Source: Salinicoccus roseus
GTDB lineage: Bacteria > Bacillota > Bacilli > Staphylococcales > Salinicoccaceae
Assembly (NCBI RefSeq): GCF_003814515.1
Contig: NZ_RKQJ01000002.1
Coordinates: 352,670 to 416,669, forward strand
DNA: 64,000 bases
Direction: 5' to 3'
Positions 27,928-37,809 of this stretch are shown in pieces. The notes below the pieces were generated by a model. That model searched no databases. It was not told where the DNA came from and was given only the letters and a program-made list of their open reading frames with translations. The translations under genes and the position numbers were made by a program. The first letter of the stretch is position 1. Each line of letters starts with the position of its first letter.

Positions 27928-28923
27928 CTATACTATCATTTCATTTTGTTGTTCCATTTGTTCCTGAACGAATCCATCTATCGCAGAGACAACTGCCTCT
28001 CTTGTTTCCGCCTGGTTGATCGCCCTGCGTACATTGCCGTTGCCCTTTATATTCTTCAGGTACCATGAAGCATGCTTGCGCATCTCCATGACAGCGACCT
28101 TTTCACCTTTGAGGGTGATCAGGCGGTCCATATGGAGCTTGAGCACTTTCATCTTCTCTTCAAGTCCAGGCTCCCCGATCAGTTCGCCTGTTTCAAGGTA
28201 GTGCACCGTCCTGTAGATTATCCACGGATTGCCGAGCGCTTCCCTTCCGATCATCACCGCATCCACACCGGTCTCATCCAGCATCTTCTGCGCACGTTCC
28301 GGGGATGTGACGTCACCATTGCCGATGACCGGAATGCTGACGGCTTCCTTGACCTGACGGATGATGTCCCAATCTGCTTCACCTTCATACATCTGCTCAC
28401 GTGTGCGGCCATGCATGCTGATGGCGGAAGCACCGGCCTTCTCTGCCATTTTGGCATTCTCCACTGCATATATATGATCGCTGTCCCAGCCGATGCGCAT
28501 CTTCACCGTCACTGGTTTCGATACATTAGCGACGACTGCACTGACCATATCGTAGATCTTATCCGGATCGAGCAGCCAGCGGGCACCGGCTTCACACCGG
28601 ATGATCTTGGAGACCGGACATCCCATGTTGATGTCTATGATGTCGGCTGTCGTATTCTGATCCACATATTTGGCCGCTTCCACAAGCGTATCCTTTTCCC
28701 CGCCGGATATCTGCAGAGACATCGGCCGTTCATTTTCATCTATATAAAGCATCTTCATCGTCTTTTCATTGCCGAACAGGAGTGCCTTGTCGCTGATCAT
28801 CTCGGCACAGACGAGCCCTGCACCGAATTCCTTGACCGTCAATCTGAACGCAGCATTGCACACGCCTGCCATCGGGGCAAGCACGACCCTGTTGGCCATC
28901 TCCACATCGCCGATCCTAAACAT
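27928..28923 (-). CDS. dusB: tRNA dihydrouridine synthase B
   Basis: 331 aa. FMN barrel: [12 protein letters not shown] near 18-30, the catalytic-cysteine region [10 protein letters not shown] near 98, [10 protein letters not shown] near 138, and [11 protein letters not shown] near 192. It reduces uridines in tRNA D-loops. The ATG at 28923 overlaps the folK stop by 8 bases; an earlier start at 28941 would be read inside folK. Gene neighbourhood (folK-dusB-lysS) is standard in Firmicutes. Confidence 0.95.
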   Translation of the reverse strand: MFRIGDVEMANRVVLAPMAGVCNAAFRLTVKEFGAGLVCAEMISDKALLFGNEKTMKMLYIDENERPMSLQISGGEKDTLVEAAKYVDQNTTADIIDINMGCPVSKIIRCEAGARWLLDPDKIYDMVSAVVANVSKPVTVKMRIGWDSDHIYAVENAKMAEKAGASAISMHGRTREQMYEGEADWDIIRQVKEAVSIPVIGNGDVTSPERAQKMLDETGVDAVMIGREALGNPWIIYRTVHYLETGELIGEPGLEEKMKVLKLHMDRLITLKGEKVAVMEMRKHASWYLKNIKGNGNVRRAINQAETREAVVSAIDGFVQEQMEQQNEMIV

Positions 28924-29392
28924 TCGTCTCACCCGCTTCAAGTGCTCTCCTCATTGCTTCTATCGTCCTTCCAGTTCCCGGATGAACCACATCACCGGCG
29001 ATTTCCGACAGGGGCTCAAGGACGAAACTGCGCTTATGCATTTCCGCATGGGGAATATTCAACTCATCCAATGAAAGTTCCAGATCCTCATAAAGCAGTA
29101 TGTCGATATCGATCGTCCGCGGGCCCCATACTTCCTTCCGGACACGCCCCAGATCGTGTTCGATCGACAGGACGACTTCCAGCAGATCCAGAGGGGATAC
29201 ACGTGTTTCAATCATCACGCACATGTTCATGAAGTTCGGCTGGTCTGTCTTTCCATAGGGCTCTGTTTCAAGGATGGAGGAACGATTGACAACTTCTATC
29301 GCTTCATGGTCATCAAGTTTTTGGATGGCGGATTCCAGGTTGTCCCTGCGATCCCCCATATTGCTTCCAAGTCCCAAATATACAACCGCCAT
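28916..29392 (-). CDS. folK: 6-hydroxymethyl-dihydropterin pyrophosphokinase
   Basis: 158 aa. Signature [10 protein letters not shown] at the N-terminus and [15 protein letters not shown] near 92-106, containing the Mg-binding aspartates. It transfers pyrophosphate from ATP to hydroxymethyl-dihydropterin, just before DHPS. The ATG overlaps the folB stop by one base. Confidence 0.96.
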   Translation of the reverse strand: MAVVYLGLGSNMGDRRDNLESAIQKLDDHEAIEVVNRSSILETEPYGKTDQPNFMNMCVMIETRVSPLDLLEVVLSIEHDLGRVRKEVWGPRTIDIDILLYEDLELSLDELNIPHAEMHKRSFVLEPLSEIAGDVVHPGTGRTIEAMRRALEAGETNV

Positions 29393-29757
29393 TAATCTTC
29401 CCGCTTTCTATTCAAAGTAATGCTGACGTTATCATAATTTCCCTCTATCGGAGGGTTCACTTTAGTGATGGTCACTTCTGTCCCTACTATTTTATCATAT
29501 TGGTCAAACAGTGCTTTCGACACTTTTTCGGCAAGATGTTCTATCAGGTTTACAGGTTCCCCCTTGATGATCTCCTCAATCATCTGGTAGGCCTCCCCGT
29601 AGTGGACGGTCCCGTTCAGGTCGTCTGTTGTGGAAGCAGGGGTGAGGTCCAGATGCATCACGACATCCGTAATGAAGAACTGTCCAAGTGTGCGTTCAGC
29701 ATCGAATACCCCATGGTATGCATATGTCTTTATGCCATTGATTCTGATGTTATCCAT
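29392..29757 (-). CDS. folB: dihydroneopterin aldolase
   Basis: 121 aa. INGIKTYAYHGVFDAER at the N-terminus with the catalytic Tyr/His region, NLIEHLAEKVSKAL near 72-85 with the active-site lysine. It makes hydroxymethyl-dihydropterin. AAGGAGG lies upstream inside folP; the genes overlap by 8 bases. Confidence 0.95.
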   Translation of the reverse strand: MDNIRINGIKTYAYHGVFDAERTLGQFFITDVVMHLDLTPASTTDDLNGTVHYGEAYQMIEEIIKGEPVNLIEHLAEKVSKALFDQYDKIVGTEVTITKVNPPIEGNYDNVSITLNRKRED

Positions 29758-30538
29758 CCATATCCTCCTTGAGCTTCATATAGGCATCTGCAAGTTTCCT
29801 GTTCAGGGCCACATTGTGCACGCGCACCGCCCTGACACCCTTATCGATGCCGTATATCGTCGTTGCAGCAGTGGCTTCATCCCGTTCGGATGCCTGGGTG
29901 TCCTCACCGGCGAGCTCCCTGATCATACGCTTCCGGCTTGTCGCAAGAAGGATGGGGTAGCCTGTCGCCACAAGTTCTTCCAGGCGGCGCATCACGGTGA
30001 GTTCCTCACTGCGTGTTTTGACGAATCCGATGCCCGGATCGAGCCAGATCTTATCGTCCTTCACGCCGTGCGCTTTTGCCAGGGCCACGGAGGCCAACAG
30101 TTCTTCGATCATGTCTTCGACGACATCACTGTAGCTGGCATGGGTGTTGTTGTGCATCAGGAAGATCGGCACTTCATATTCGCTGGCGACATCGAGGATC
30201 GTTTCATCATACGTGCCCCGCCACTGGTCATTGATCATCGTAGCACCCGCATCGAGTGCCGCCCGGGCCACATCCCCGCGGAAGGTGTCGATGGCTATAT
30301 CCACACCGATATCCCTGATTGCTTCGATGACGGGAACGATCCGTCGAATCTCCTCTTCGGCACTGATTTCCTCATGCCCCGGCCGCGTGGAATATCCACC
30401 GACATCAATGATGTCTGCACCTTCCCCGACCATCTCCCGTGCCCGCTCGACAGCATCATCCACAGCCTGATATTTGCCGCCGTCGCTGAATGAATCCGGA
30501 GTGACATTCAGGATTCCCATTATCTGCAGTCGTTTCAT
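29750..30538 (-). CDS. folP: dihydropteroate synthase
   Basis: 262 aa. MGILNVTPDSFSDGGKY near 5-20, DVGGYSTRPGHEEIS near 46-60, and the C-terminal RVHNVALNRKLAD. It joins p-aminobenzoate to the pterin and is the sulfonamide target. First gene of the folate unit; a TATAAT -10 (30571-30576) lies upstream. Confidence 0.97.
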   Translation of the reverse strand: MKRLQIMGILNVTPDSFSDGGKYQAVDDAVERAREMVGEGADIIDVGGYSTRPGHEEISAEEEIRRIVPVIEAIRDIGVDIAIDTFRGDVARAALDAGATMINDQWRGTYDETILDVASEYEVPIFLMHNNTHASYSDVVEDMIEELLASVALAKAHGVKDDKIWLDPGIGFVKTRSEELTVMRRLEELVATGYPILLATSRKRMIRELAGEDTQASERDEATAATTIYGIDKGVRAVRVHNVALNRKLADAYMKLKEDMDG

Positions 30539-30570
30539 ACTATCATCCTCTATTCCACAATAATAGACAT

Positions 30571-30576
30571 ATTATA
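30571..30576 (-). promoter_or_regulatory. -10 element of the folP operon
   Basis: Minus-strand TATAAT 33 bases before the folP ATG, downstream of the cysK terminator region; the -35 is not convincing. Confidence 0.45.
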
Positions 30577-30611
30577 ACATGTATAAGTGATGAAATATAA
30601 TGGCTTCCAGG

Positions 30612-30648
30612 TAAAATAAAATACCATACCCCCAAAGGGATATGGTAT
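30612..30648 (-). terminator. terminator of cysK
   Basis: 12-bp stem ATACCATATCCC/GGGGTATGGTAT with one G-U pair and a 4-base loop, then UUUAUUUUA in the minus direction, 15 bases past the cysK stop. Confidence 0.85.
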
Positions 30649-30663
30649 TCAAGATGACTGGCA

Positions 30664-31593
30664 TCAGCCTTCGAAATTGAACAGCGGTGTTGAAAGGTAT
30701 CTCTCACCGTTGGATGGCAATACTGTAATGACGCTCTTTCCTTTTCCAAGCTTCTTGGCGACTTCAATACTTGCCAGCACTGCCGCACCGGAGGAGATGC
30801 CACCGAGTATGCCTTCTTTGGCTGCGAGTTCGCGCGCCCACTCCATCGCTTCCTCATTGCCGATCTGAATGACTTCATCATAGATTTCAGTATTCAGCGT
30901 CTTCGGCACAAAACCGGCACCCAGTCCCTGGAGTTTATGCGGACCAGGGTCGCCCCCGCTCAGTACCGGAGAGTCCTTCGGTTCCACAGCATAGATGGCA
31001 AGCTCCGGGTATGCCTCTTTCAATGCCTTGCCGGCACCTGAAATCGTGCCGCCTGTACCGATGCCTGAAACGAATCCGGCTACATCGAGGCCTTCCGTCT
31101 GCTCAACCAGCTCACGGCCTGTCGTACGCTCATGGATTTCAGGGTTCGCCATGTTCTCGAACTGCTGCGGCATGAAGTAGCCATGCTTTTCAACAAGTTC
31201 GCCAGCCTTCTTGATTGCACCCTTCATGCCTTCAGCACCAGGGGTAAGGATGAGTTCTGCGCCATATGCCTTGAGCAGGTTCCGGCGCTCCTTGCTCATC
31301 GTGTCCGGCATGACAAGGATGGTCTTGTATCCTTTGCTTGCTGCCACCATCGCCAGACCGATGCCGGTATTCCCGCTTGTTGGTTCGATGATCGTCGTCC
31401 CTTCGGTCAATACGCCTTCTTCTTCAGCGCGTTCAATCATGGAAAGGGCAATGCGGTCCTTGACTGAGCTTCCAGGGTTCATGAATTCCAGCTTCACGTA
31501 GATGTCGGCCATGCTGTCGTCTGTCAGGTTGTTAAGCTTCACGAGTGGCGTGTTTCCGATGACTTCTGTAATGCTATTATAAAGTTTACTCAT
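30664..31593 (-). CDS. cysK: cysteine synthase A (O-acetylserine sulfhydrylase)
   Basis: 309 aa. PLP beta-family: [14 protein letters not shown] with the PLP lysine near 43, [13 protein letters not shown] near 69-81 (phosphate/substrate loop), and [15 protein letters not shown] near 176. It makes cysteine from O-acetylserine and sulfide. Its own promoter and terminator mark it as monocistronic. It usually occupies this place between hslO and folP in staphylococci. Confidence 0.96.
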   Translation of the reverse strand: MSKLYNSITEVIGNTPLVKLNNLTDDSMADIYVKLEFMNPGSSVKDRIALSMIERAEEEGVLTEGTTIIEPTSGNTGIGLAMVAASKGYKTILVMPDTMSKERRNLLKAYGAELILTPGAEGMKGAIKKAGELVEKHGYFMPQQFENMANPEIHERTTGRELVEQTEGLDVAGFVSGIGTGGTISGAGKALKEAYPELAIYAVEPKDSPVLSGGDPGPHKLQGLGAGFVPKTLNTEIYDEVIQIGNEEAMEWARELAAKEGILGGISSGAAVLASIEVAKKLGKGKSVITVLPSNGERYLSTPLFNFEG

Positions 31594-31631
31594 AACAATC
31601 TCCCTTTTATCCCTACTTATTAGCTATGGAT

Positions 31632-31660
31632 AACATACCATTTTTAGCTTCCCAAATCAA
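31632..31660 (-). promoter_or_regulatory. candidate cysK promoter
   Basis: Minus strand TTGATT (31655-31660), 17-base spacer, TATGTT (31632-31637). A CymR site was not recognised with confidence. Confidence 0.5.
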
Positions 31661-31662
31661 TT

Positions 31663-32532
31663 TTAATGCGTAATGAGCTCCTGCAGTTCTTCCTTTTCGA
31701 TCCATACTTTATTGCGGCAGAAGTGGCAGTCCGCTTCAGCTCCGCCATCTTCCTTGATCATGGCGACGATTTCGGACGGATCGAGGGAGGCGATCGCATT
31801 GATGAACCGCTCCTTCGAACAGCTGCACTCGAATTCCACCGGCATTTCATCCAGTCCTCTCCAATTCTCTCCTCCGATTGCCTCATCAATGATCTCCTGG
31901 GGCGACAGCCCCTGATCGATCAGTTTGGACACAGGGGTCATTTCCTTTGCCCGTTCATCAAGGAAGGCCATCGTTTCATCACTTGCCCCAGGCATCACCT
32001 GGATGATGAAGCCGCCGGCAGACTTGATTGTGTTGTCGGGATTGACGAGCACTCCAAGCGCCACGATGGATGGCACCTGTTCACTGGCATAGAAATAGTA
32101 GGAGAAGTCCTCTCCGATTTCACCGGAGACGATTTCGGTGGAGCCTGTAAAATGCTCCTTCAACCCTATATCCTTGGCGACATTGACGAATCCATCGGTT
32201 CCTACCGCACGGCGCACATCGAGCTTCCCGGCATTATTGAGTGGGAAATGCACCTGTGGATTCCCAAGGTAGCCGCGGACTTTGCCCTTCGCATTGCTGT
32301 CGACGACGATTGCACCGATTGGTCCGCCGCCCTGGACGGTCACCGTCACCTTTTCCTCATTCTTGAGCATGGCGCCCATCATGAGGCCTGCAGTCATCGT
32401 ACGACCCAGTGCAGCCGCTGCTGTCGGATATGCCCCATGCCTTTCCACTGCTTCATTTACTGTTTCTGTAGTATCTACAGAGAAAATACGAATTTCATCA
32501 TTCATTCCAATCCCTCTAATCAGGTGGTCCAT
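31663..32532 (-). CDS. hslO: redox-regulated chaperone Hsp33
   Basis: 289 aa. The C-terminal zinc switch CSCSKERF (near 235) and CHFC (near 270) has all four cysteines; the N-terminal part holds ARTMTAGLMMGAMLK-type core sequence (GRTMTAGLMMGAML near 42). On oxidation it loses zinc and holds unfolded proteins. AGGAGG lies upstream. Follows ftsH after a terminator. Confidence 0.95.
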   Translation of the reverse strand: MDHLIRGIGMNDEIRIFSVDTTETVNEAVERHGAYPTAAAALGRTMTAGLMMGAMLKNEEKVTVTVQGGGPIGAIVVDSNAKGKVRGYLGNPQVHFPLNNAGKLDVRRAVGTDGFVNVAKDIGLKEHFTGSTEIVSGEIGEDFSYYFYASEQVPSIVALGVLVNPDNTIKSAGGFIIQVMPGASDETMAFLDERAKEMTPVSKLIDQGLSPQEIIDEAIGGENWRGLDEMPVEFECSCSKERFINAIASLDPSEIVAMIKEDGGAEADCHFCRNKVWIEKEELQELITH

Positions 32533-32551
32533 TGGAATTCCTCCTTATAAA

Positions 32552-32578
32552 TCACCAAAAGTCGCCCGGAGGCGACTT
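32552..32578 (-). terminator. terminator of ftsH
   Basis: 8-bp stem AAGTCGCC/GGCGACTT (32559-32566 with 32571-32578), 4-base loop, then UUUUGG in the minus direction; 5 bases beyond the ftsH stop. Confidence 0.8.
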
Positions 32579-32582
32579 GGCA

Positions 32583-34697
32583 TTAGTTTCTTCTGTTATC
32601 TTCTTCCCACCGCTGTTCCTTCTGTCTCTGCCTGTCTGCAAAAGGATTTTCCTCAGTGCTGCGCTCCTGTGGGGATTCCCTCTGTTCAACCGGCTGTTCT
32701 CTGCGCTGTTCATCGTAGCGGGAAGTTTCTTCCTCTTCAACCGCATCACGTGATTCCGCTTCGTCTGCATGGTCGCTCAGGCCTTCTTTGACATCTTCAT
32801 AGGATGGTCCAATCTTGTCATCTTCCGTCTGGCTGTCGTCATAATTGCGCTCCGGCAACTTGCCATGGTAGAAGAGGCCTTCGATCTGTTCACGATCCAA
32901 TGTTTCTTCAACAAGCAGTGTTTCTGCTATGAGGGTGAGCTGTTCACGGTGTTCCGTCAATATCTCACGGCAGCGTTCATACTGCGTTTTGATGATGTGC
33001 TGCATCTCCTGGTCTATCTCGTAGGCGATCCGGTCGGAGTAGTTGGCATCCGACTGCATATCCTTGCCGAGGAAGACCTGGCCGTTGGACTCCCCGAATT
33101 GGAGCGGTCCAAGTTTGTCACTCATGCCGTATTCAGTCACCATGCTGCGTGCAATGCCTGTGGACCTCTGGAAGTCGTTATGGGCACCAGTGGATACTTC
33201 ACCGAAATTGATCTCTTCGGAAACACGGCCCCCAAGCAATCCGACAATCTTGTCTTCGAGCTCAGGTTTCGTCATGAAGTAGCGGTCCTCCTTGGGAAGC
33301 ATCACTGCATAGCCGCCTGCCTGTCCACGAGGGACGATGGTGACCTTGTGGACCATATCAGCATCATCGAGCACCATGCCGATGACCGTATGGCCGGCTT
33401 CGTGGAATGCAACGATATTGCGTTCCTTCTGGGATATGACACGGCTCTTCTTGGCCGGTCCGGCGATGACCCGGTCTGTCGCTTCATCGACATCACGCAT
33501 ATCGATCTTGGTTTTATTCTGCCTTGCAGCAACGAGCGCCGCTTCATTCAGCAGGTTCTCAAGGTCCGCCCCTGAGAAGCCTGGCGTCCTCGCAGCAAGG
33601 GCTGCAAGATCCACCGTATCATCGAATGGCTTGCCTTTGGCGTGTACTTTGAGTACCGCCTCACGACCTTTGACATCCGGACGGCCGACAGGGATCTGCC
33701 TGTCGAAACGGCCTGGACGGAGCAATGCCGGGTCAAGGATATCGGGTCTGTTGGTTGCTGCGATCATGATGATGCCTTCGTTCTCGCCGAAGCCATCCAT
33801 CTCTACAAGCAGCTGGTTCAATGTCTGCTCACGTTCATCGTGACCGCCGCCGACGCCTGCACCACGCTGGCGTCCCACTGCATCGATCTCATCGATGAAG
33901 ATGATGCATGGCGCGTTCTTCTTGGCATTCTCGAACAGGTCACGTACACGGGATGCACCGACACCGACGAACATTTCGACGAAGTCGGAACCACTGATGG
34001 AGAAGAAAGGTACGCCCGCTTCTCCGGCCACCGCTTTTGCGATCAGCGTCTTACCTGTACCCGGCGGGCCGACGAGCAGCACACCTTTCGGGATCTTCGC
34101 ACCGATGCGGTCAAAGCGGCGTGGGTCCTTCAGGAAGTCCACCACTTCGATGAGTTCCTGCTTTTCTTCATCCGCGCCCGCTACATCTTCGAAGCGGACC
34201 TTCTTCTTGCTCTGGTCATAGAGCTTAGCCTTGCTCTTGCCGAAGTTCATTACGCGGCCGCCACCGCCACCGCCGCCTTGCGCCTGACTCATCAGGAACA
34301 GGAAGAGGAAGAGGATCAGGAGCAGCGGAATGAACGTAAACAGCATGCTTGTCCAAGGGCTCTGCTCTTCAGCAGGTTCAATTGTAAAGTTCAAGTCTTC
34401 CTGGGCTCTTGCTGTTTCAAGAATCTGATCCAGGTCCTGAGTGCTGTTGTATGGAATCACAGAGGTGAAGGATTCCTGCTCATTCTGGCCGGCTAGACGG
34501 CCTTCGATGAGATATACGTTCTGCTCTGGCTGAATTGTGAGTTCTTCTATATTACCGGCATCCAGTTCTTCAAGGAATTCTCCATATTGGAGTTCCTCCT
34601 CAAGTGCTGAATCGCCATTGAAACTTTGAAATATACCAAACATTATTACTGATAATATCAATATCAGCACTATGTTACGGCCTACATTCTTAGGCAT
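32583..34697 (-). CDS. ftsH: ATP-dependent zinc metalloprotease FtsH
   Basis: 704 aa. Two membrane segments (~8-26 and ~116-136) flank an extracellular domain; AAA+ module with GPPGTGKT near 208 and SRH region; zinc site HEAGH near 430. The last ~90 residues are a low-complexity, highly charged Glu/Arg/Gln-rich tail. It degrades membrane and regulatory proteins. GGAGG precedes the ATG. Confidence 0.97.
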   Translation of the reverse strand: MPKNVGRNIVLILILSVIMFGIFQSFNGDSALEEELQYGEFLEELDAGNIEELTIQPEQNVYLIEGRLAGQNEQESFTSVIPYNSTQDLDQILETARAQEDLNFTIEPAEEQSPWTSMLFTFIPLLLILFLFLFLMSQAQGGGGGGGRVMNFGKSKAKLYDQSKKKVRFEDVAGADEEKQELIEVVDFLKDPRRFDRIGAKIPKGVLLVGPPGTGKTLIAKAVAGEAGVPFFSISGSDFVEMFVGVGASRVRDLFENAKKNAPCIIFIDEIDAVGRQRGAGVGGGHDEREQTLNQLLVEMDGFGENEGIIMIAATNRPDILDPALLRPGRFDRQIPVGRPDVKGREAVLKVHAKGKPFDDTVDLAALAARTPGFSGADLENLLNEAALVAARQNKTKIDMRDVDEATDRVIAGPAKKSRVISQKERNIVAFHEAGHTVIGMVLDDADMVHKVTIVPRGQAGGYAVMLPKEDRYFMTKPELEDKIVGLLGGRVSEEINFGEVSTGAHNDFQRSTGIARSMVTEYGMSDKLGPLQFGESNGQVFLGKDMQSDANYSDRIAYEIDQEMQHIIKTQYERCREILTEHREQLTLIAETLLVEETLDREQIEGLFYHGKLPERNYDDSQTEDDKIGPSYEDVKEGLSDHADEAESRDAVEEEETSRYDEQRREQPVEQRESPQERSTEENPFADRQRQKEQRWEEDNRRN

Positions 34698-34771
34698 CCG
34701 TAAACCTCCATTTCTAGTACGACTAAAAGAAATAATACCATGTTTTCACACTATTATTCCACTGTTTTGAC

Positions 34772-35311
34772 TTACTGGTAGAGCTCTGGTTTCAATAGTC
34801 CGATATATGGCAGGTTCCTGTATTTTTCATCAAAATCCAGACCATAACCGACGACGAATCCATCAGATATTTCCGTTCCTACGTATTTCACATCAACTTC
34901 AAGCTTCCTGTTGATCGGCTTGTCCAGCAGTGTCACTATTTCCAATGACGCTGCATTCCTGTATTCGATCAGGTCCATGATGGAATTCAGTGTCGTGCCT
35001 GTTTCTATGATGTCCTCGACCACGATGACATGGCGCCCGTCGACAGAAGTGGACAGATCCTTGAGGATTTTGACCTCACCGGAGGATTTCGTTCCCACAT
35101 AGCTTGAAACATCCATGAAATCTATTTCCAGATGTGTATCTATGTACTTGATCAGATCTCCCATGAACATGATGGATCCTTTGAGCAGACCGACCAGTAT
35201 CGGCGTCTTGCCTTCGTAGTCTTCAGTAATACGTCTGCCGAGCCTTTCTGCTATGTTTTGAATTTCCTCTTCAGATAATACAACTTCGCTTATATCATTT
35301 CTCAGGCTCAT
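34772..35311 (-). CDS. hpt: hypoxanthine phosphoribosyltransferase
   Basis: 179 aa. PRPP loop VIVVEDIIETGTTLNSI near 93-109, and LLKGSIMFMGDL near 42. Salvages hypoxanthine and guanine. The ATG at 35311 is preferred: AAAGGAG lies 7 bases upstream, and the longer reading from 35329 is inside tilS. Overlaps tilS by 17 bases, as is common for this gene pair. Confidence 0.95.
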   Translation of the reverse strand: MSLRNDISEVVLSEEEIQNIAERLGRRITEDYEGKTPILVGLLKGSIMFMGDLIKYIDTHLEIDFMDVSSYVGTKSSGEVKILKDLSTSVDGRHVIVVEDIIETGTTLNSIMDLIEYRNAASLEIVTLLDKPINRKLEVDVKYVGTEISDGFVVGYGLDFDEKYRNLPYIGLLKPELYQ

Positions 35312-36548
35312 CCGTAAACTCCTTTTCAATAAGTAATCGACTGTTCATTTCCTTGCTACCCATTATATTATAAATTTCACCCAGTGCAATGATTTGGCGG
35401 TCCGGATCCAGGATGACCGGCATTTTTTCCCGCTCATCCCTCGGTACTTTACCGTCTATGAAAATACGGGAAAGCTTTTTTGTGCCGATGCCCGGTAACT
35501 GCATGCGGTCCCCCGCCTCCTTCGTCCTCACCATGAGCGGATACTGATGCGGCTCCAGCCTCGAGGTGATCCTGTACCCGTTGAAGACATGGCTGCCATC
35601 GCCTTCAATCATCATCATACCTGCATTTTCACCCTTACCCTGTTTTCTGATGATATGATCATATGAAATGACAATCCTCACATCTCCAGCTTCAAAGGAG
35701 GCATTTGCCGTATCCGATGCGATGACCGACATGATCTCTTCGATATACCGGCGCCTCGGCTCCACACCATCCTCCTTGAGCCAGGCCTGCATGATATAGA
35801 GCCTGATGATGTGCTTCTGCGCGTTGAAGTCCTTCCGCGGAAGGTCCGCCCCCCGACCTTCCAGAAAAGCCTCCGCTTTCTCCTGGAGAAGATCATCGAT
35901 CTCCGCCATATCATCACGCAGACGGAGCAGATGGGCTTCCTGCAGATTGGTGCTTTCCTTAATCGGCGGCATGAGGCGGTGCCGGATGTAGTTCCTCGTG
36001 TAATCGGTCCGGCTGTTCGTCTCATCTTCGAAATGGACGACGCCGTGCTTCTGTGCGTATGCTTCGATTTCCTCACGGGATACGCTGATCAGTGGGCGCA
36101 CGATCCTGTACTCTTCCCTTCCCCGCTCAGCAGGGATGCCCATGGATCCAGGCAGATGACGGCCGGACAGCAGGGAATGGAGAATCGTTTCATACTGGTC
36201 ATCCAGATGGTGGGCGGTGAGCAGTACATCAGCGCCATACCTTTTCATCATCACATCGAAAAAATGGTAGCGGGCTTGTCTCGCACGCTCCTGGCTGAAT
36301 GCATCAGAAGGTATGCTCAAAGTTTCAATCTCGCATATATGACCATCCTGCTGCGCCATCTTTTCTATATATGCCGCCTCTTCAACTGAAGCAGCCCGCT
36401 GGCCATGATTCACATGGAGGAGGATCAGCCGTCCATAGGCCTGTGCATGTATTGTGCTGAGCAGATGATACAGCACCATGGAATCCACCCCGCCTGATAT
36501 GGCAAGGGCGACCGTGTCATCCTTTTCCCATGGTCGGAAGAGTTCCAT
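35295..36548 (-). CDS. tilS: tRNA(Ile)-lysidine synthetase
   Basis: 417 aa. PP-loop ATPase motif AISGGVDSMVL near 16-26 and LTAHHLDDQYET near 110. It modifies C34 of the tRNA-Ile that reads AUA; the tRNA-Ile in this window has GAT and is not its substrate. The C-terminal TilS domain (GTKKLSRIFIDGKVPRDER near 360-378) is present. Coupled to hpt. Confidence 0.95.
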   Translation of the reverse strand: MELFRPWEKDDTVALAISGGVDSMVLYHLLSTIHAQAYGRLILLHVNHGQRAASVEEAAYIEKMAQQDGHICEIETLSIPSDAFSQERARQARYHFFDVMMKRYGADVLLTAHHLDDQYETILHSLLSGRHLPGSMGIPAERGREEYRIVRPLISVSREEIEAYAQKHGVVHFEDETNSRTDYTRNYIRHRLMPPIKESTNLQEAHLLRLRDDMAEIDDLLQEKAEAFLEGRGADLPRKDFNAQKHIIRLYIMQAWLKEDGVEPRRRYIEEIMSVIASDTANASFEAGDVRIVISYDHIIRKQGKGENAGMMMIEGDGSHVFNGYRITSRLEPHQYPLMVRTKEAGDRMQLPGIGTKKLSRIFIDGKVPRDEREKMPVILDPDRQIIALGEIYNIMGSKEMNSRLLIEKEFTDEPEK

Positions 36549-36562
36549 ACTCTCACCCTTCT

Positions 36563-36595
36563 CAAAATAAAATAAGACGATTACTGGAATCGTCT
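36563..36595 (-). terminator. terminator of yabR
   Basis: 8-bp stem AGACGATT/AATCGTCT (36575-36582 with 36588-36595), 5-base loop, then UUAUUUUAUUUU in the minus direction. It separates yabR from tilS. Confidence 0.8.
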
Positions 36596-36605
36596 CTATA
36601 TCTAT

Positions 36606-36986
36606 TTATTTTTTGCCTCTTCCACCGCGGCGTGATTCGGTTTGTCTTTTGATGGTAGACATGCGGTCTTCGCTGTCCTTAAGGAAGCTTGAAAGTTTCT
36701 TCTCAAAGTCTTCCGGAGACGGATCCTTGCGCGGTTTCGGCTTAGGTTTTGGTTCTTTCGCTTTTTTGATGGACAGACTGATCTTGCCGTCATCACCAAC
36801 GGTTAGGACCTTCACTTCAACTTCTTCGCCTACACTAAGGTGCTCATTGATATCCTCTACATACTGATCTGCAACCTCACTGATGTGAACGAGTCCTGTC
36901 TTGCCGCCCGGCAATTGGACAAATGCCCCGAAATTCTTTATACCCGTGACTTTCCCTTTTACTATACTGCCCACTTCAACTGACAT
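36606..36986 (-). CDS. yabR: S1-domain RNA-binding protein (YabR family)
   Basis: 126 aa. One S1 domain in residues 3-72 (VGSIVKGKVTGIKNFGAFVQL ... GLVHISEV ... GKISLSIK, split here to its key parts), then a basic tail with KPKPKPRK and SRRGGRGKK. Ribosome-associated family related to general stress protein 13; exact role unknown. The ribosome site GGGAGG is 12-13 bases from the ATG, rather far. Confidence 0.93.
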   Translation of the reverse strand: MSVEVGSIVKGKVTGIKNFGAFVQLPGGKTGLVHISEVADQYVEDINEHLSVGEEVEVKVLTVGDDGKISLSIKKAKEPKPKPKPRKDPSPEDFEKKLSSFLKDSEDRMSTIKRQTESRRGGRGKK

Positions 36987-37072
36987 GTTAATATATTATC
37001 CTCCCAATTATCATTTAATCTTCTTCTATCATATCACTAAAAAGAAAAATAATCATTACATTATTGTAATGA

Positions 37073-37471
37073 CTATTCCCCATTTTCATCTTTTTCTGCT
37101 TTCTCTTCAGGCGTCTCCAGATCGGAGAGATTGAAGACGATCTCCCCCTCTTCCGACAGGAAGAATTCACTGCGCGCTATACGTGTAATATAGTCCTCAT
37201 CATTCAATTGCCTAATCTGCTGTTCCAGGTCCTCCGCTTCATTTTTGCGTTCGTCGAGCACGACCTGTGCCTGGACCAGCTCTTCATGGATCAGCTGATT
37301 CTGGTTCTTCTGATTAAAGGCTACGATGAGCAGGATTCCCGCCACCACCAGCAGCATGCTGCCGAACAGCAGAGTACGCCTTTTTGCTACACGATTTTCG
37401 TCCTGTTTCGTTTTCTTTTCATTTTCACGTTTTCTAGTGTAATTATTGATGACCTTAACAACTTTGCTCAC
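37073..37471 (-). CDS. divIC: cell division protein DivIC (FtsB family)
   Basis: 132 aa bitopic membrane protein: basic cytoplasmic N-terminus (~1-35), one membrane segment (RTLLFGSMLLVVAGILLIVAF, about residues 32-52), then an extracellular coiled coil (~60-95) and the family motif YITRIARSEFFLSEEGEIVF. It forms the FtsL-DivIB-DivIC divisome complex. Stands between yabR and rqcP as in other Bacillales. Confidence 0.93.
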   Translation of the reverse strand: MSKVVKVINNYTRKRENEKKTKQDENRVAKRRTLLFGSMLLVVAGILLIVAFNQKNQNQLIHEELVQAQVVLDERKNEAEDLEQQIRQLNDEDYITRIARSEFFLSEEGEIVFNLSDLETPEEKAEKDENGE

Positions 37472-37533
37472 GGCAACACACCCTCAATTTGTCCGTTGTC
37501 TATCTTTAAAATACACTATAAACATGCTGTTTG

Positions 37534-37809
37534 CTAGAGAAAACTGGAATCCTTCTCAATTTTCTGTTCTTTTATTATCCTGTACATCCGGTCGGCGTCT
37601 TCCTTCTTCGCATGCGCTTCGAGCTGCACCACTTCGAGTGTGACGATCTTCCTGCCGAATTCTATCTCGACGATGTCCCCGACAGAGAGATCCGTGCCTG
37701 CCTTTGCCGCCCTGTCATTGACTTTAACCCGGCCTTCATCACTGATTTCCTTGGCGAGTGTACGCCTTTTGATCACCCTCGACACTTTCAGGAATTTATC
37801 AAGTCTCAT
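37534..37809 (-). CDS. rqcP: S4-domain ribosome quality control protein RqcP (YabO)
   Basis: 91 aa. S4 RNA-binding domain from residue 1 (MRLDKFLKVSRVIKRRTLAKE, then GRVKVNDRAAKAG). RqcP/RlbP stabilises tRNA on stalled 50S subunits during alanine tailing by RqcH. Related to Hsp15. Overlaps mazG by 11 bases. Confidence 0.93.
   Translation of the reverse strand: MRLDKFLKVSRVIKRRTLAKEISDEGRVKVNDRAAKAGTDLSVGDIVEIEFGRKIVTLEVVQLEAHAKKEDADRMYRIIKEQKIEKDSSFL

Noticed and set aside
28072..29232. 386-codon plus-strand frame opposite dusB-folK
   Set aside because: Antisense shadow spanning two genuine genes; no family resemblance.
31594..31662. CymR operator before cysK
   Set aside because: An AT-rich inverted element can be imagined but does not match the known consensus convincingly.
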